Below, piece after piece: positions 11,592 through 23,329 of a stretch of DNA of 64,000 bases. Source of the stretch: Megalonaias nervosa (taxonomy: Eukaryota > Mollusca > Bivalvia > Unionida > Unionidae). The notes beneath the pieces are model-generated. The model worked only from the letters and a program-made list of their open reading frames with translations, did not search any database and had not been told where the DNA came from. Position numbers and translations under genes: made by a program. The stretch is taken from the NCBI GenBank assembly GCA_016617855.1, contig JAECUM010001936.1:1-64000 (forward strand), in the 5' to 3' direction. The stretch's first letter is position 1. Each line of letters begins with the position of its first letter.

Positions 11592-11814
11592 GTTTGCATA
11601 GCTTAAGTCCGTGTCTTGTGTTAATGCTGAGTGCTTTCTACTGAAAAATCAATATCATCCTCCTATTGATTTATACACTCCCACAGAACCAGTCTCGCCT
11701 GTAAATGACCGTGTAAAGAACTTGACCGTGTACTCAACTACGGTTTGTTTCACTGATGCAGATGAGCTGAGTAAACGTATCAAAATTGTGGATGCTATGG
11801 AGACAGAGCAGTAA
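11592..11814 (+). other. Unassigned plus-strand open stretch
   Basis: About 57 codons ending at a TAA have protein-like composition (KNQYHPPIDLYTPTEPVSPV and later TDADELSKRIKIVDAMETEQ). It is flanked by nothing recognisable and lies in an intron of the minus-strand gene. It could be a fragment of a retroposed transcript or a chance ORF. I do not recognise it. Confidence 0.2.
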
Positions 11815-12390
11815 GATCTTAACAACAAACACAAAACAAGGTCCAAGAATTTAACCAAAATTTGGGGAAAGCAGAAGAAAACCATTGCATCGAAGAGAAT
11901 AAAATGTGTGTCCCAAGGCAGGTAATTTCTTCGTGGATTAATTACAGCATAATTTATTATCATTGTAAATATAATATGCACAGGACACAAAACTCGGAGC
12001 AAATGAATATGTTTGACTATATTCTGACATTGTCATTTTCTTAAAGATGGAGGTTCGTGTATGTTACTGTACAAGTGCCTACAAGGTTAAGTTCTATTTT
12101 CCTATTCAATATTGTCCAACTTCGCTAAACAAATTCCCTGCATATTTTATTTTGTTTTGTACTTAGGATGAATTCCTAAGGAAGTTAGAGGGATCACATT
12201 AAACTCTTCGTTATTTGATCGGCTCTTGAACAAATGACGTTTCGATAATATACATATCGCAAATGAACTCGGATAATAACTTTATGTATCAGTACAACGC
12301 TTAATAATATAGGAACCTATTCCGAAATAACGTGCTTTTTGTCGTACGAAGTCTACGTGGATCAGCGATAAGCATGAGTGGCCAAATTAC

Positions 12391-12588
12391 CAAAACATTT
12401 TTCAGGGCTTGCTTTCCAGGATCCCTCGTTACTACATCTCAATGTTTCATATATGTTCCCGTCGTTAATAATCCCTTTGTTACTTTGGATGCACGCCGTG
12501 GCGTTGTAAGTGGAACTACCAGCAATCCCTGGTATTATTAACAGCGGTACGTTCTGCGGAACTCCTTTAGGCCAACCACAATCTATGG
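12391..12588 (-). CDS. CCP (sushi) domain exon, most membrane-proximal
   Basis: A 198-nt phase 1-1 exon encodes one CCP module, an extracellular beta-sandwich used for protein binding. The acceptor is AAATCGACAG, the donor TTTTG/GTAATT. The four module cysteines are in AIDCGWP, NATACIQ, LRCSNEG and EKCFG, with the tryptophan of the fourth strand in GSWKASP. NAT is a potential N-glycosylation site. The second-cysteine context lacks the usual CxxGY, so the loop is divergent. It is the last CCP before the transmembrane exon 2.8 kb downstream. Confidence 0.75.
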
Positions 12589-13271
12589 CTGTCGATTTAA
12601 ATAAATGCGAAATACATAAGACAACGAATATATGATATGATATAATCTAATTATTGATCATATACGTTCTAAAAATGCAAATAAGATAAATATTGTGGCT
12701 TTTAGAACATACTCTTATTTTTATTACTTTAAACTGAAATGCTTTCTGACACTGTATACAGTGTTTCTTCAGTGCGAGAGTATTACTCTCTTTTTGTTAG
12801 GAGTTTTTCCTTTTAAATATTAAGGGCGAAAGACCTATTAGTTTTCGAAGTAGACCTTAATGTTTACTTTTCGTTACAAAGCGTCATTCATGATTACTTA
12901 TTTTGTCGTAATATAAATTTATTGCTCCACAGCTTTAACCAGCCTTTGTTGACTTTCTTCTAATATCGTTTCCTGCATTTATTTGGCCACCTTTTGAATT
13001 TTTTCTTCCGGTATATATCATATATATCAACATTAGCAAGACAACATACGAGAAATACTGTGCACAATTAGTATTGTGTGGGCAATTGATCTAAGTCAGC
13101 ATCATTTTGATCGTACCATTTAACTCTACACACTTCACAAAATGATAGGAAATTCATGTTTCAAATCAGCTCTTGGCTGAACAATTCAAGAAACGTTATA
13201 AACTTAAACCGCACGATATACCTTAGCACGTTGTGTTTATTGGGTTAATCGGAAAGATTCGTGATACATAC

Positions 13272-13463
13272 CTTCACATGTTCCAAACGGCATGCCCCAA
13301 TCCCCAAACTCATTACAGCGAATCAAATGTCTTCCAGATAGACTGTATCCTTCTTGACATCTTATCGATATCGTTGAATTATAGGTCGAGTTACCTTCGA
13401 TGCCTGCTTCGTGGATATGCACACTATTGTTCGGCAGAATAAATGGCCCACTACATCGTATGA
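13272..13463 (-). CDS. CCP (sushi) domain exon
   Basis: A 192-nt phase 1-1 exon, acceptor GATATTTCAG, donor GAAG/GTATGT. It encodes a complete CCP module: cysteines in IRCSGP, IRCQEGYSLSG, IRCNEFGDW and GTCEG. N-glycosylation sequons NST, NSS-like and NNS are present. The length is identical to three other CCP exons in the window, suggesting they arose by exon duplication. Minus-strand order places it between the exons at 14130-13939 and 12588-12391. Confidence 0.85.
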
Positions 13464-13938
13464 CTGAAATATCGTCCATCAATGCGAGTATCTATGTAGA
13501 GTTAGACATGCAATCTTTGCAGAATTCATGGTTATATTTTCGCTAAATTACTTGCTATTGTGATGAAAGGACATTATGAATTTAAAGCTGTGTTCGAGAA
13601 TTTTATAAGGGGACCAGATTCAATTAAAATTACAAATTACATATATTATGCGAGTAAGGTTTTTACTACTTTTCTTTCTAGCATCCTCATTTTGTCTCTT
13701 TTATCTGCTTTGGGAATGGATAATTATCAAACACAGTCAACTGAAAATAATATATATACCTGCTATAATTTATAATTTACATTATACAAAATGTGATTAT
13801 AAATTTCATTAATTAGTTCAAAGTATGTGTACTCAAAACATATTTAATAGATACATAATTATTATACTTAGAGGTCTTTATGTTGGTACTTGCCAAGTAA
13901 TAATTCAAACGTCAAGTCATTACGGATTCTTCTCAAAC

Positions 13939-14130
13939 CTGAACATTGCCCAGCTAATGTGTCCCATTTCCCTTCCTTTGTACACCGCATTGTACCTGCC
14001 CCAGTCAGTCGATATCCCTCTTTACAATGGATTGTGAGGTAGGAAGTGTACGAAACATTGCGCGCAAGCACTGGATAGATTTCATATGTACCTTTCATTG
14101 GATCTATGTCGGGAATATGGCATGATATTG
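13939..14130 (-). CDS. CCP (sushi) domain exon
   Basis: A 192-nt phase 1-1 exon, acceptor ATTTTTTAG, donor TTCAG/GTTTGA. It carries the four CCP cysteines (ISCHIPDI, IHCKEGYRLTG, MRCTKEGKW, GQCSG) and an NVS sequon. It is separated by only 475 bp of intron from the next CCP exon, whereas the upstream intron (14131 to 27897) holds a full LTR element and several fragments. Confidence 0.85.
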
Positions 14131-14313
14131 CTAAAAAATGAAAATCGTTTTTACTATCAATTTATTATCTACATTTGCATTTTCTACAAGAGTTAAGAAT
14201 CTCACTCAAACGGTCAAAGTGTATTGAAAACATCTTTAATATATACAATTATTATACTTATTGATCTTATGTTTGGTACTTACTGCACGGAGGATTTGAT
14301 GTGCTTAACATAC

Positions 14314-14318
<5 letters not shown>

Positions 14319-14394
<76 letters not shown>
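14319..14394. repeat. (TA)n tract, left part of the tract split by the LTR element
   Basis: A pure TA run ends at the first base of the 5' LTR. The matching tract resumes at 20998 directly after the 3' LTR. Confidence 0.95.
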
Positions 14395-14399
<5 letters not shown>

Positions 14400-15288
14400 T
14401 AGTTTTAAAATTCTTTTTTTATTTTATTTTTGTTTCATTAAATTTTATTGTAATGATTATTGCAGGGATTTGAAATTCTTTTTCAGTAATTCTGTTTGTC
14501 TAAGACGTAACACGTATTACATTAGTAATATTTTTAGTTTACCTTGGTCCGCGGTAGTGTAAGCGCTACGCTAATACGATCGGCTGTTTTCAAGGTCCTT
14601 TTCGGCCTACGTGTTAATCTGGATAAACAATGTATTATTTTTATATTTGTTTCAGAGTGATAGTAGATAGGGTTTCTTCCTACGTGACGAATCGCATTTT
14701 CTTATTGCGTGTTTCAAGTGTTAGGAGACCTCGTATTCTGTCTCGCGAGAACGAGATGATAATTAGGGTGAATATATAACCCTTTCTGAGCGCTCGTCAG
14801 TCAGTTGTATTCTTGATACCTAGAAGGCCAGATAGGTTATTTTATTATTGAAACCAGATTGTTTTTGAAATTCATTTGTGTTTGGAATTTAAATAATTTA
14901 TTCTCTAGAAAACCAAACGAGCGTACTGTTTTATAAATTCTGGAAGAAAGAAATTCAGTGGAAATTTATTCTGGAATTATTCAGAAACATAAACTGTGAT
15001 TCAATTGAGGAATTCTTGATATTTGTACAAGGACCACATCTGACGTCATCGCCTTCCATTTTGTTACGTCGTCGAGATTCGAGCCTGGATTCTAGTAGAA
15101 CTATTTAGTGATAGGACTTGTATTTTTCATTCTTAGGATTAAATTTTGGATTATATTCACAAACCGTAAGTCCTATTTTCCAATTTTTACATTGTTTTCT
15201 AGGGAAATAAATTATTTTGTTAAAATATACAAAGTTTGTTGACTTCACTCTTTTCTTCTGTTACATTTGTACGAGCCTACACGTAACA
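14395..15288 (+). repeat. 5' LTR of copy 2
   Basis: It begins TGTGTTAG and ends CGTAACA. It contains a TATA-like box at 14772-14779, followed about 25 bp later by CAGTCAGTT, a plausible start site, and an AATAAA at 15206-15211. It should act as promoter and poly-A site of the element. Confidence 0.93.
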
Positions 15289-15448
15289 GGAGAAAATTGG
15301 GTCGCTTGTCCTTGGGATATATGAATTTTGGTGAAATATTTCAGAACATTGTTTTTTGAAATTTAAATTCCACTAGTCTTTAAATCCCAAATACTATTTT
15401 ACATTTTTATTTGAAATCTTAAGTGAAAACAACAGGCTTTCATTCACA

Positions 15449-15896
15449 ATGTCATCAAAAGTGGAAACTTTTCTTTCTAATCCAACTCAGGAGCAGTTGG
15501 ATAGTCTGAAAAAAGATGAGTTGCTTGAACTTACCAGAAAGTACGATCTTTCTGAAGCACAATCTTCCTTAACGAAACAAGAAATTAAAAACATTTTGAT
15601 TCAATATTTGGTACAGAAGAATGTTTTTGATAAAAGTGTTTTGGCTACGGTCAGTAAGTCGGTATCGGACTCTGACATAAAAGTAATGGAATTAAAAATG
15701 AAATACAAAATGGAAGTAGAGTTAAGGAAGCTCGAGCTTCAGAAAGAGGAAAAAGAGAAACAAATACAGTTGCAATTTGAAGAGAAGCAATTGCAAATTG
15801 CAATTTGAAGAAAAGGAGAGAGAGAGACAGGAGAGGGAGAAAAATAAACAATTACAATTTGAAAAAGAGGAGAAAGAGAGACAATTACAATTTGAG

Positions 15897-15966
<70 letters not shown>

Positions 15967-16148
15967 TGCAATTACAAAGAGAGAAGGATGAAAGGGAATT
16001 TCAACTTAGAATGAAAGAATTTGAGCTGGCAAGTGGCAAGCACGATTCCACTTCACATACAGATTCAAGTTTTGATATTACAAAAAATATCAGGTTAGTT
16101 CCCCCGTTTAGCGAAAAGGAAGTAGACAAATATTTTATCTATTTTTGA
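15449..16148 (+). pseudogene. gag: gag N-terminal part with coiled coil and (GA)n-encoded R/E tract
   Basis: The ATG at 15449 opens a 119-codon frame. It has a helical N-terminus (EQLDSLKKDELLELTRKYDL) and then long charged coiled-coil heptads rich in Q, E, K and R. A frameshift near 15790 moves the reading frame, which continues through a pure (GA)n tract (15903-15961) coding alternating Arg-Glu. It ends in a conserved block (FDITKNIRLVPPFSEKEVDK) that leads into the SCAN-like domain, but an extra T at about 16140 breaks that junction. The role would be particle assembly. The start is chosen because it is the first ATG after the 5' LTR with coding composition behind it. Confidence 0.8.
15903..15961. 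repeat. (GA)n microsatellite inside gag
   Basis: A pure GA run of about 59 bp lies in the coiled-coil coding region. Confidence 0.97.
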
Positions 16149-16164
16149 AAAAGTTGCTGAAAAC

Positions 16165-18378
16165 TTGAAATGGCCAAGGGAGCATTGGACTCAATTATTG
16201 CAATGTGTACTCTTCGGAAAAGCCCGAAATATCTATGCATCCCTGTCAGTACAACAGAGTTCTGATTATGATTTGGTTAAGGAGTGCATCTTAAGGGGTT
16301 ATGCGTTAGTCCCTGAGGCTTATCGGCAAAAATTCAGAAACTATAAAAAGGAAGCTGGACAGACTTATGTCGAATTTACTAGAGAACAAGAACAGTTATT
16401 TAAGAGATGGTGCTTAGCCAAGAAAGTTGAACATGATTATGAAAGTCTTGAACAGCTTGTGTTACTTGAAGAGTTCAAACGCTGTGTTCCTAACGACATT
16501 AAGAATCATCTTGAACAGCAAAAGATTGAAACCTTGGAAAATGCTGCTCTTGCTGCTGATGAGTATTCCTTAACTCATAAAGTTCCTGTTGTAAGCAAAT
16601 CTTTTACTCAGCAGTCTACTGGTAGAAAGGTATTCCAGCCCAATACAACTCCTCCTAAAAATCAATCTGGTACAACTTCTAAAAATCAAGCTTCTGATAA
16701 ACTTGATTCAAAATCCTTGTCTATTCCTACGTGCACCTATTGCAAGAAAAAAGGACACGTCATTTCTGATTGCTTTAAAATGAAATATAGGCATCAGAAT
16801 CAAGATAGACCTATCCCAAATGCTCTTATTTCTAAGAGGGCAAGGTCACGGTCATGTATTGAAAGCAATACATTTGTTGGGTCTAATAAACCCCAGTCTG
16901 ATTTTATTATGGAGAATTATGAACCATTCATGTCGAAGGGTTTTATATCACTCTTGAGTGATTCGGCCAATCCTATTCCTATTAAAATTTTAAGGGATAC
17001 AGGAGCTTCTCAGAGTCTTTTAGTGTCAGGCATTTTGCCTTCTTCTGAGAAGTCCTGTTCTAATGAGAGTGTTCTCATTCAGGGAGTAGAGTGCGGCTTT
17101 GTTAATATTCCTCTCCATTCTGTAAATTTGTCATCAGACTTAGTTTCAGGACCTGTGACAGTCGGTATAGTGTCTACTTTACCCGTTGAGGGCATTCATT
17201 TGTTGCTAGGCAACGACCTAGCTGGAGACAAGGTTGTGGTTAATCCACTTGTAACTGACAAGCCTTCTTTGGATCCGAAAGTTGATCCTATTGAAAAAGA
17301 ATACCCTGAGCTATACCCAGCTTGTGCAGTTACCAGAGCTATGTCAAAGAAAGCTCTTGAGAATGATTTTGATAACGAAAATATTGCTTTAGCTGACACA
17401 TGTATTAGTCAGGCTTTTGATGAGGTCACTTTCACTTCTAATTTGGATCAGTCAAAAGGTATTGATCATAGTGATCCTCTTTTAAATACTCATTCTCTTT
17501 TATCTAATCAGGGTGATAAACGACAATCACTTGTTGTCGAACAGGACAAAACTCCTGCGATCTCCTGTTTCTTTCAGAGGGCCATTAGTGAAACTGAAGC
17601 CACTGAAGTACCTGTCTGTTATTTCATTAAAAACGGAATTCTTATGAGAAAATGGAGACCTCCCGAGGTACCTGCTAATGACGAGTGGTCAGTGAACTAT
17701 CAGATTGTAGTTCCAAAATCTTACAGACAGGAAATACTTAGTTTGGCCCATGAAACTCCTCTGGCTGGTCATTTAGGGATAAATAAAACTTATAACAAGA
17801 TCTTGACTCACTTTCATTGGCCAAAAATCAAAAGGGATGTTTGTAAATTTTGTAGATCTTGTCATACTTGTCAAATGGTAGGTAAACCCAATCAGAAGAT
17901 ACCTAAGGCTCATCTGCAACCAATTCCTGCATTTGACGGACCACTTAGCAGAATTATAGTAGATTGTGTTGGTCCCTTACCGAAGACCAAGTCAGGCTAC
18001 CAATATTTGTTGACCATTATGTGTGCGTCAACAAAATTCCCAGAGGCAATTCTTTTGAGGAATACTATAGTAAAAACTTTGATAAAGTTTTTTTTACTCA
18101 ATTTGGTCTGCCCAAATCTGTCCAATCAGGTCAAAGGTCAAAGTTTCTGTCTGGAATTTTCCAGCTTGTTATGCTTGAATTTGGCACTCCGCAGTTCAAG
18201 TCAAAAGTGAAACTATGGTTTCACAAAACTTTACTTGAGAGAACATTTGAGTCATGTAATAGAGTTCATTCTCTCTTGTTCATTCTTCAAAATTTTCTTC
18301 AAATTAGATTTTACTGCCCTTACAAGGTAAAGAAGAAAATGAATGAGTTAAATTATAATAATAGTACTCTGGTCTAAA
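16165..18378 (+). pseudogene. gag-pol: gag-pol part: SCAN-like capsid, zinc knuckle, protease, broken integrase
   Basis: A 681-codon open stretch without its own true start (it joins the gag frame upstream). Order: SCAN-like helical domain (residues about 1-140, WPREHW, NIYASLSVQQ, YRQKFRNYKK); zinc knuckle CTYCKKKGHVISDC (about 190); aspartic protease with the DTGAS motif (about 279); linker; integrase HHCC domain (HETPLAGHLGINKTYNK, CRSCHTCQM; about 525-570) and the start of the core (IIVDCVGPL). Around 18085 a poly-T run causes a frameshift. The second core aspartate position reads QSGQRS, and the segment carrying the catalytic glutamate is deleted at about 18193-18206. A catalytically dead integrase is therefore certain. 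Confidence 0.88.
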
Positions 18379-18671
18379 TAAATTAATGGAGTGCTAGTAT
18401 ATTGAAAGAAATAGCCCAGTAAATCATACAATTAATTTAGTTGTATTTGTCCCACCAACTGAGGATTTAACTGATGAAATTGAATTGGTAACCGTTGACC
18501 TTGGAGCAACAAATCTTCGGAATTCGGAAATTATGAAAGATCTAGACCAGAAACGTTTACATTTGCAGCAACAATAAAGAAGTGAACTTAAACAATTATT
18601 ACTCGAATATGAGCACTTGTTTCCGGATATTCCTACGAGGACAATAATTCTTTTTTCATGACGTTGACATT
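18379..18671 (+). other. Linker between integrase and RT parts of copy 2
   Basis: No clear domain. It contains frames with stops. A block around 18500-18550 (GGAATTCGGAAATTATGAA) is also present in copy 1 at about 3806-3824. Confidence 0.6.
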
Positions 18672-19442
18672 GTGGATTCAAAACCTGTGAAACAACACCC
18701 ATACAGGATGAACCCTCTCAAACAGGAATACTTGAAAAAGGAAATTCAGTATTTGCTGGAGAACGATTTCATAGAGCCCAGTAAAAGTGATTGGAGTTCA
18801 CCATGCATACTTGTTCCGAAACCGGATAAAACGTTCCGTATGTGCACTGATTATAGGAAGGTGAACAGTGTGACAAAAGCAGATTCATTTCCATTACCAA
18901 GAATCGATGATTGTATTGATAAAATTGGAAATGCCAAGTACGTCACCAAATTTGACCTTCTGAAAGGATTTTGGCAAATTCCACTTACGGAAAGAGCGAA
19001 AGAAATTTCGGCGTTTGTGACTCCAGATGGACTCTATCAATATAAAGTAATGCCGTTTGGGATGAAGGGTTCTCCAAGTACGTTTCAACGCTTGATGAAT
19101 ATGATTACTTCCGGTCTAGATAATTGTGATGCTTATATTGATGATGTCATCATCTACAACGACACCTGGAAAGGACATCTAGCCACGATTCGGAAATTCT
19201 TTGAAAGACTCAGTGATGCTAATTTGACAATCAGTTTATCTAAAGGTGAGTTCTGCCGTGCTTGTGTAACTTTTCTAGGACATATTGTGGGACATGGCCA
19301 AGTTAAACCTATTGATGCTAAGGTGAAGGCTATCTCTGATTTTTCTGTACCTGTCAGTAAAAAGCAATTAATGCGATTTTTGGGTATGGCCGGATACTAT
19401 CAAAAGTTTTGTTCCAATTTTTCCAATATTGCTGAACCCTGA
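18672..19442 (+). pseudogene. pol: Reverse transcriptase of copy 2
   Basis: Copies element RNA into DNA within the particle. The 256 codons cover the Ty3/Gypsy RT palm and fingers: KQEYLKKEIQYLLENDFIEP, the SPCILVPKPDKTFRMC block, the YVTKFDLLKGFWQIPL catalytic aspartate region, the FGMKGSPSTFQ block, and the YIDDVIIYND catalytic pair, ending with MRFLGMAGYYQKF. All key motifs are present. A one-base deletion at about 19438 gives a premature TGA just before the RNase H part. The start codon is only the first in-frame methionine; the mature domain would be released from a polyprotein. Confidence 0.92.
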
Positions 19443-19447
19443 CAAAT

Positions 19448-19936
19448 TTGTTAAGTAAGAGAAACAAGTTTCTCTGGACTGAAAAATGTCAGGAAGCTTT
19501 CGATAGATTAAAAGCCATACTCAAAAGTGCGCCGGTTCTAACAGCTCCAAATTTCAATCAGTCTTTTAAATTATCTGTGGATGCAAGTGATGTTGGGGTT
19601 GGAGCAGTATTGATTCAAGAAGACAGAAATGCTGTTGATCACCCAGTGTGCTATTTCTCTAAGAAATTAAATAAGCACCAAAGAAATTACTCAACAATCG
19701 AGAAGGAATGTTTGGCTTTAATATTGGCATTACAACATTTTGAAGTTTACATTAGCTCGGCTCCTTATCCGGTTGTTGTGTATAGTGATCACAACCCCCT
19801 TACTTTCATCGACAAGATCAAAACTAAAAATCAAAGATTATTAAGGTGGAGTTTGTTTTTGTAAGAGTATAATCTCAACATCAGGCACATCAAAGGAAAA
19901 GACAATTTGATTGCAGATGTACTTTCCCGTGTATAG
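19448..19936 (+). pseudogene. pol: RNase H of copy 2
   Basis: Degrades the RNA of the RNA-DNA hybrid. It contains the Ty3/Gypsy RNase H signatures LSVDASDVGVGAVLIQ, VCYFSKKLNKHQRNYSTIEK, ECLALILALQHFEVY and YSDHNPLTFI. A TAA at 19862-19864 interrupts the end; the same frame continues for about 24 codons (IRHIKGKDNLIADVLSRV) to a TAG at 19934-19936. No integrase follows, in contrast with ordinary Ty3/Gypsy elements. Confidence 0.92.
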
Positions 19937-20103
19937 AAATATTATTTCATATACACTTTATATAATTCACAAGAATTGTCTTATGTTATTTTGTTTACCT
20001 CATGTATAATTTGCATATGGTAAAAAAAAAGAGAGCCTTGTTATATAAATCTTTCTATTTTCTTTATGGGAGAAGTGTTTCGCATATGTAATTAAATTGC
20101 TTG

Positions 20104-20997
20104 TGTGTTAGTTTTAAAATTCTTTTTTTATTTTAATTTTGTTTCATTACATTTTACTGTAATGATTATTGCAGGGATTTGAAATTCTTTTTCAGTAATT
20201 CTGTTTGTCTAAGACGTAACACGTATTACATTAGTAATATTTTTAGTTTACCTTGGTCCGCGGTAGTGTAAGCGCTACGCTAATACGATCGGCTGTTTTC
20301 AAGGTCCTTTTCGGCCTACGTGTTAATCTGGATAAACAATGTATTATTTTTATATTTGTTTCAGAGTGATAGTAGATAGGGTTTCTTCCTACGTGACGAA
20401 TCGCATTTTCTTATTGCGTGTTTCAAGTGTTAGGAGACCTCGTATTCTGTCTCGCGAGAACGAGATGATAATTAGGGTGAATATATAACCCTTTCTGAGC
20501 GCTCGTCAGTCAGTTGTATTCTTGATACCTAGAAGGCCAGATAGGTTATTTTATTATTGAAACCAGATTGTTTTTGAAATTCATTTGTGTTTGGAATTTA
20601 AATAATTTATTCTCTAGAAAACCAAACGAGCGTACTGTTTTATAAATTCTGGAAGAAAGAAATTCAGTGGAAATTTATTCTGGAATTATTCAGAAACATA
20701 AACTGTGATTCAATTGAGGAATTCTTGATATTTGTACAAGGACCACATCTGACGTCATCGCCTTCCATTTTGTTACGTCGTCGAGATTCGAGCCTGGATT
20801 CTAGTAGAACTATTTAGTGATAGGACTTGTATTTTTCATTCTTAGGATTAAATTTTGGATTATATTCACAAACCGTAAGTCCTATTTTCCAATTTTTACA
20901 TTGTTTTCTAGGGAAATAAATTATTTTGTTAAAATATACAAAGTTTGTTGACTTCACTCTTTTCTTCTGTTACATTTGTACAAGCCTACACGTAACA
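20104..20997 (+). repeat. 3' LTR of copy 2
   Basis: 894 bp, nearly identical to the 5' LTR. A purine-rich run at 20020-20037 lies 67 bp upstream rather than next to the LTR, so the polypurine tract is not certain. Confidence 0.93.
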
Positions 20998-21113
<116 letters not shown>

Positions 21114-22342
21114 GCAGGTTCGTTGCTATCCAATGAAAATATTGAATCCTACATGATTAATTTATTTTTTGACATTTGAGGGAATCAAGCACTTAACTGT
21201 TCTGTAGCAGCTATGAAGAGGATACTGCAATAGAATACTTTCGTGGACTTTACGGATGAGTCAGTTAACTTTTCTTGCAAATACCATGATCGTATCTCAT
21301 TATCCAGTCAGTTATTGTTCTTTTTGTTAGCTTTCCTTTTATGTTTTTGGTTTTGATTCGCAAACCGAAGAGCTACTATATTATCTATTCTCATCTGTGT
21401 CTAGTAACCGTAATGTGTTAAGGTGATTGTATCGTAATTTGGTTCTAAAGTTTTGCATGTTTCACAATTGGTAAGTCGACCCACATAATGATTAATATTT
21501 ACGGTCACACTGGCTATTTGTTAAGTTTCGGAGTTTGAATGCCTCACAAGCACGGCCATTTTGTAACGCAATAGAACGTTTGTACATTAACTAAATGTGT
21601 ACTTTTATTTATAACCGTAAGTTTTGTATTAAGAAATATATACAATTTTATCACCACCCCTGAAGACATAAAATAGTAGACACCCAATAGAAGCGGTATA
21701 CTGCAGAAGTGCAATAAATGTACATGTGAACGGTTCAATACAATACCTCTTATATTCAATGTTTTGGATGCACCTTACCCGAAGGGTATTTGAAATGAAT
21801 ATATAAAATAGGTTTCCTCATGCCTTATTTGGACTGTTCCTTTCATTGCTCATTAGTTGTCTAGTTTTCTGACATTTTTATTACTGTAATACGTTATGTA
21901 TGTATCAATATATTGAAATATAGAAACATTCTTCACTCTCCATCGCTATGCCCTTTTACGTTCTTTCTTTCTATCTAATCCCCTTTTCTTTCTCAGATAA
22001 ACTAACTGCTACGTTACGTATATACACCCTTATTTACACAGTTTGTATGATGGATGACTATGTATTAGATTTGCTCAGATATTGATTTATTAATTCCTTG
22101 TAAAAGAAGGTACCTGTACAAGGAAAATTTAGCCAGGAAGCTAGCATTTTCGCTTCAGAGTATACTTTGATTTGTTTAATTTTGTCTGAGGCAATTGCAA
22201 ATAGAACACTGCGGTAAGAATATATTTAATACCGTCAATGTGGCTTCTATGGCAGCACAAAGGCTATGTAACTAGCTACGGGTACCATTCCTTTTTATGG
22301 TAGAGATTGTTTGTGTGTATTTAAACGCAAATGAAAGGGAAT

Positions 22343-22434
<92 letters not shown>
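22343..22434. repeat. (TA)n microsatellite
   Basis: A pure TA run of about 90 bp. Confidence 0.97.
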
Positions 22435-22437
<3 letters not shown>

Positions 22438-22971
22438 CTTGTCTCAGAATGTACTCTACAGTTTGAAGCGTTTAAAAAAAATAATATTATTATGAATGGT
22501 TTTTAAAAATGTGACTTTTGTACGAGGTAGAGTACTACATATCGCTTTGTTTAAGTCTTAAGACGAAATGGCCACGTATCACTTACAGTAACAATATGTA
22601 GAATGGAGTTAGAAAAAATATAGTTTAAAAGAAATTCCAGGCTAACACAAGTACAGAAATCATACTATTTCAAATTATCATAATCATCCTCATCATCATC
22701 ATTTATAAAGCCATTTGTCTGAGATTCAGGAAACTAAAGACGCTCAAGATGACGTAGCGAAAGATATTCTTATATATTTAATATCTTTGTCGGTCTGTAA
22801 TCTCTTATTCACCAATATTAATGACAATGTCTTTTTTAACTTCTTTGAAAACATGTTCAGATATGGAAAATGTTGTTATATAAAAAAATGATAACTTGCG
22901 ATCTGCCAATTGCTGCATGCATCATCCTGAGTAAACAGCGTAATGTTCTTTCAACATCCTTCTAATGAATT

Positions 22972-22975
22972 GTTG

Positions 22976-23031
<56 letters not shown>
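22972..23031. repeat. (ATT)n microsatellite
   Basis: A short TTG run followed by about 17 ATT units. Confidence 0.97.
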
Positions 23032-23033
<2 letters not shown>

Positions 23034-23329
23034 ATTTATTGGCATCGTAGCTGTTTGTTGTTGTATCACTCATTTAATATCAATAATGACGATGTATCAT
23101 TTAATATTTGTGTTGACAAATCTCCAGCGGGGGCATACATAAATACTAAACGGTATTTTTATTACACCAAGCAAGCATGGGACAGTAATGATAACCCAAT
23201 TACATACACCATGACAAAGGACTTATCTTTTTAAATTTCTAAAGTAATTAAACTATAAAATGTAAACAAAGTATAATTACTTCTGTATTAAGAATCAGAA
23301 TTTATAACCGCCATAGTACGTTATAGAAC

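Larger units (their letters stand above)
14395..20997 (+). mobile_element. Full-length Gmr1-like Ty3/Gypsy LTR retrotransposon, copy 2
   Basis: The element is 6.6 kb: 5' LTR 14395-15288, gag, protease, integrase, reverse transcriptase, RNase H, 3' LTR 20104-20997. Integrase lies before RT, as in Ty1/Copia, but the RT and RNase H are of Ty3/Gypsy type (YIDDVIIYND, SDHNPLTFI). This order defines the Gmr1 group. The two LTRs differ at only about four or five of 894 positions, so the insertion is recent. The coding part has at least five frameshifts or stops and a deletion in integrase, so this copy could not have supplied its own proteins. It sits within a (TA)n tract. Confidence 0.92.

Noticed and set aside
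18424..18702. Minus-strand ORF in the integrase-RT linker of the LTR element
   Set aside because: Antisense to the element, without motifs.
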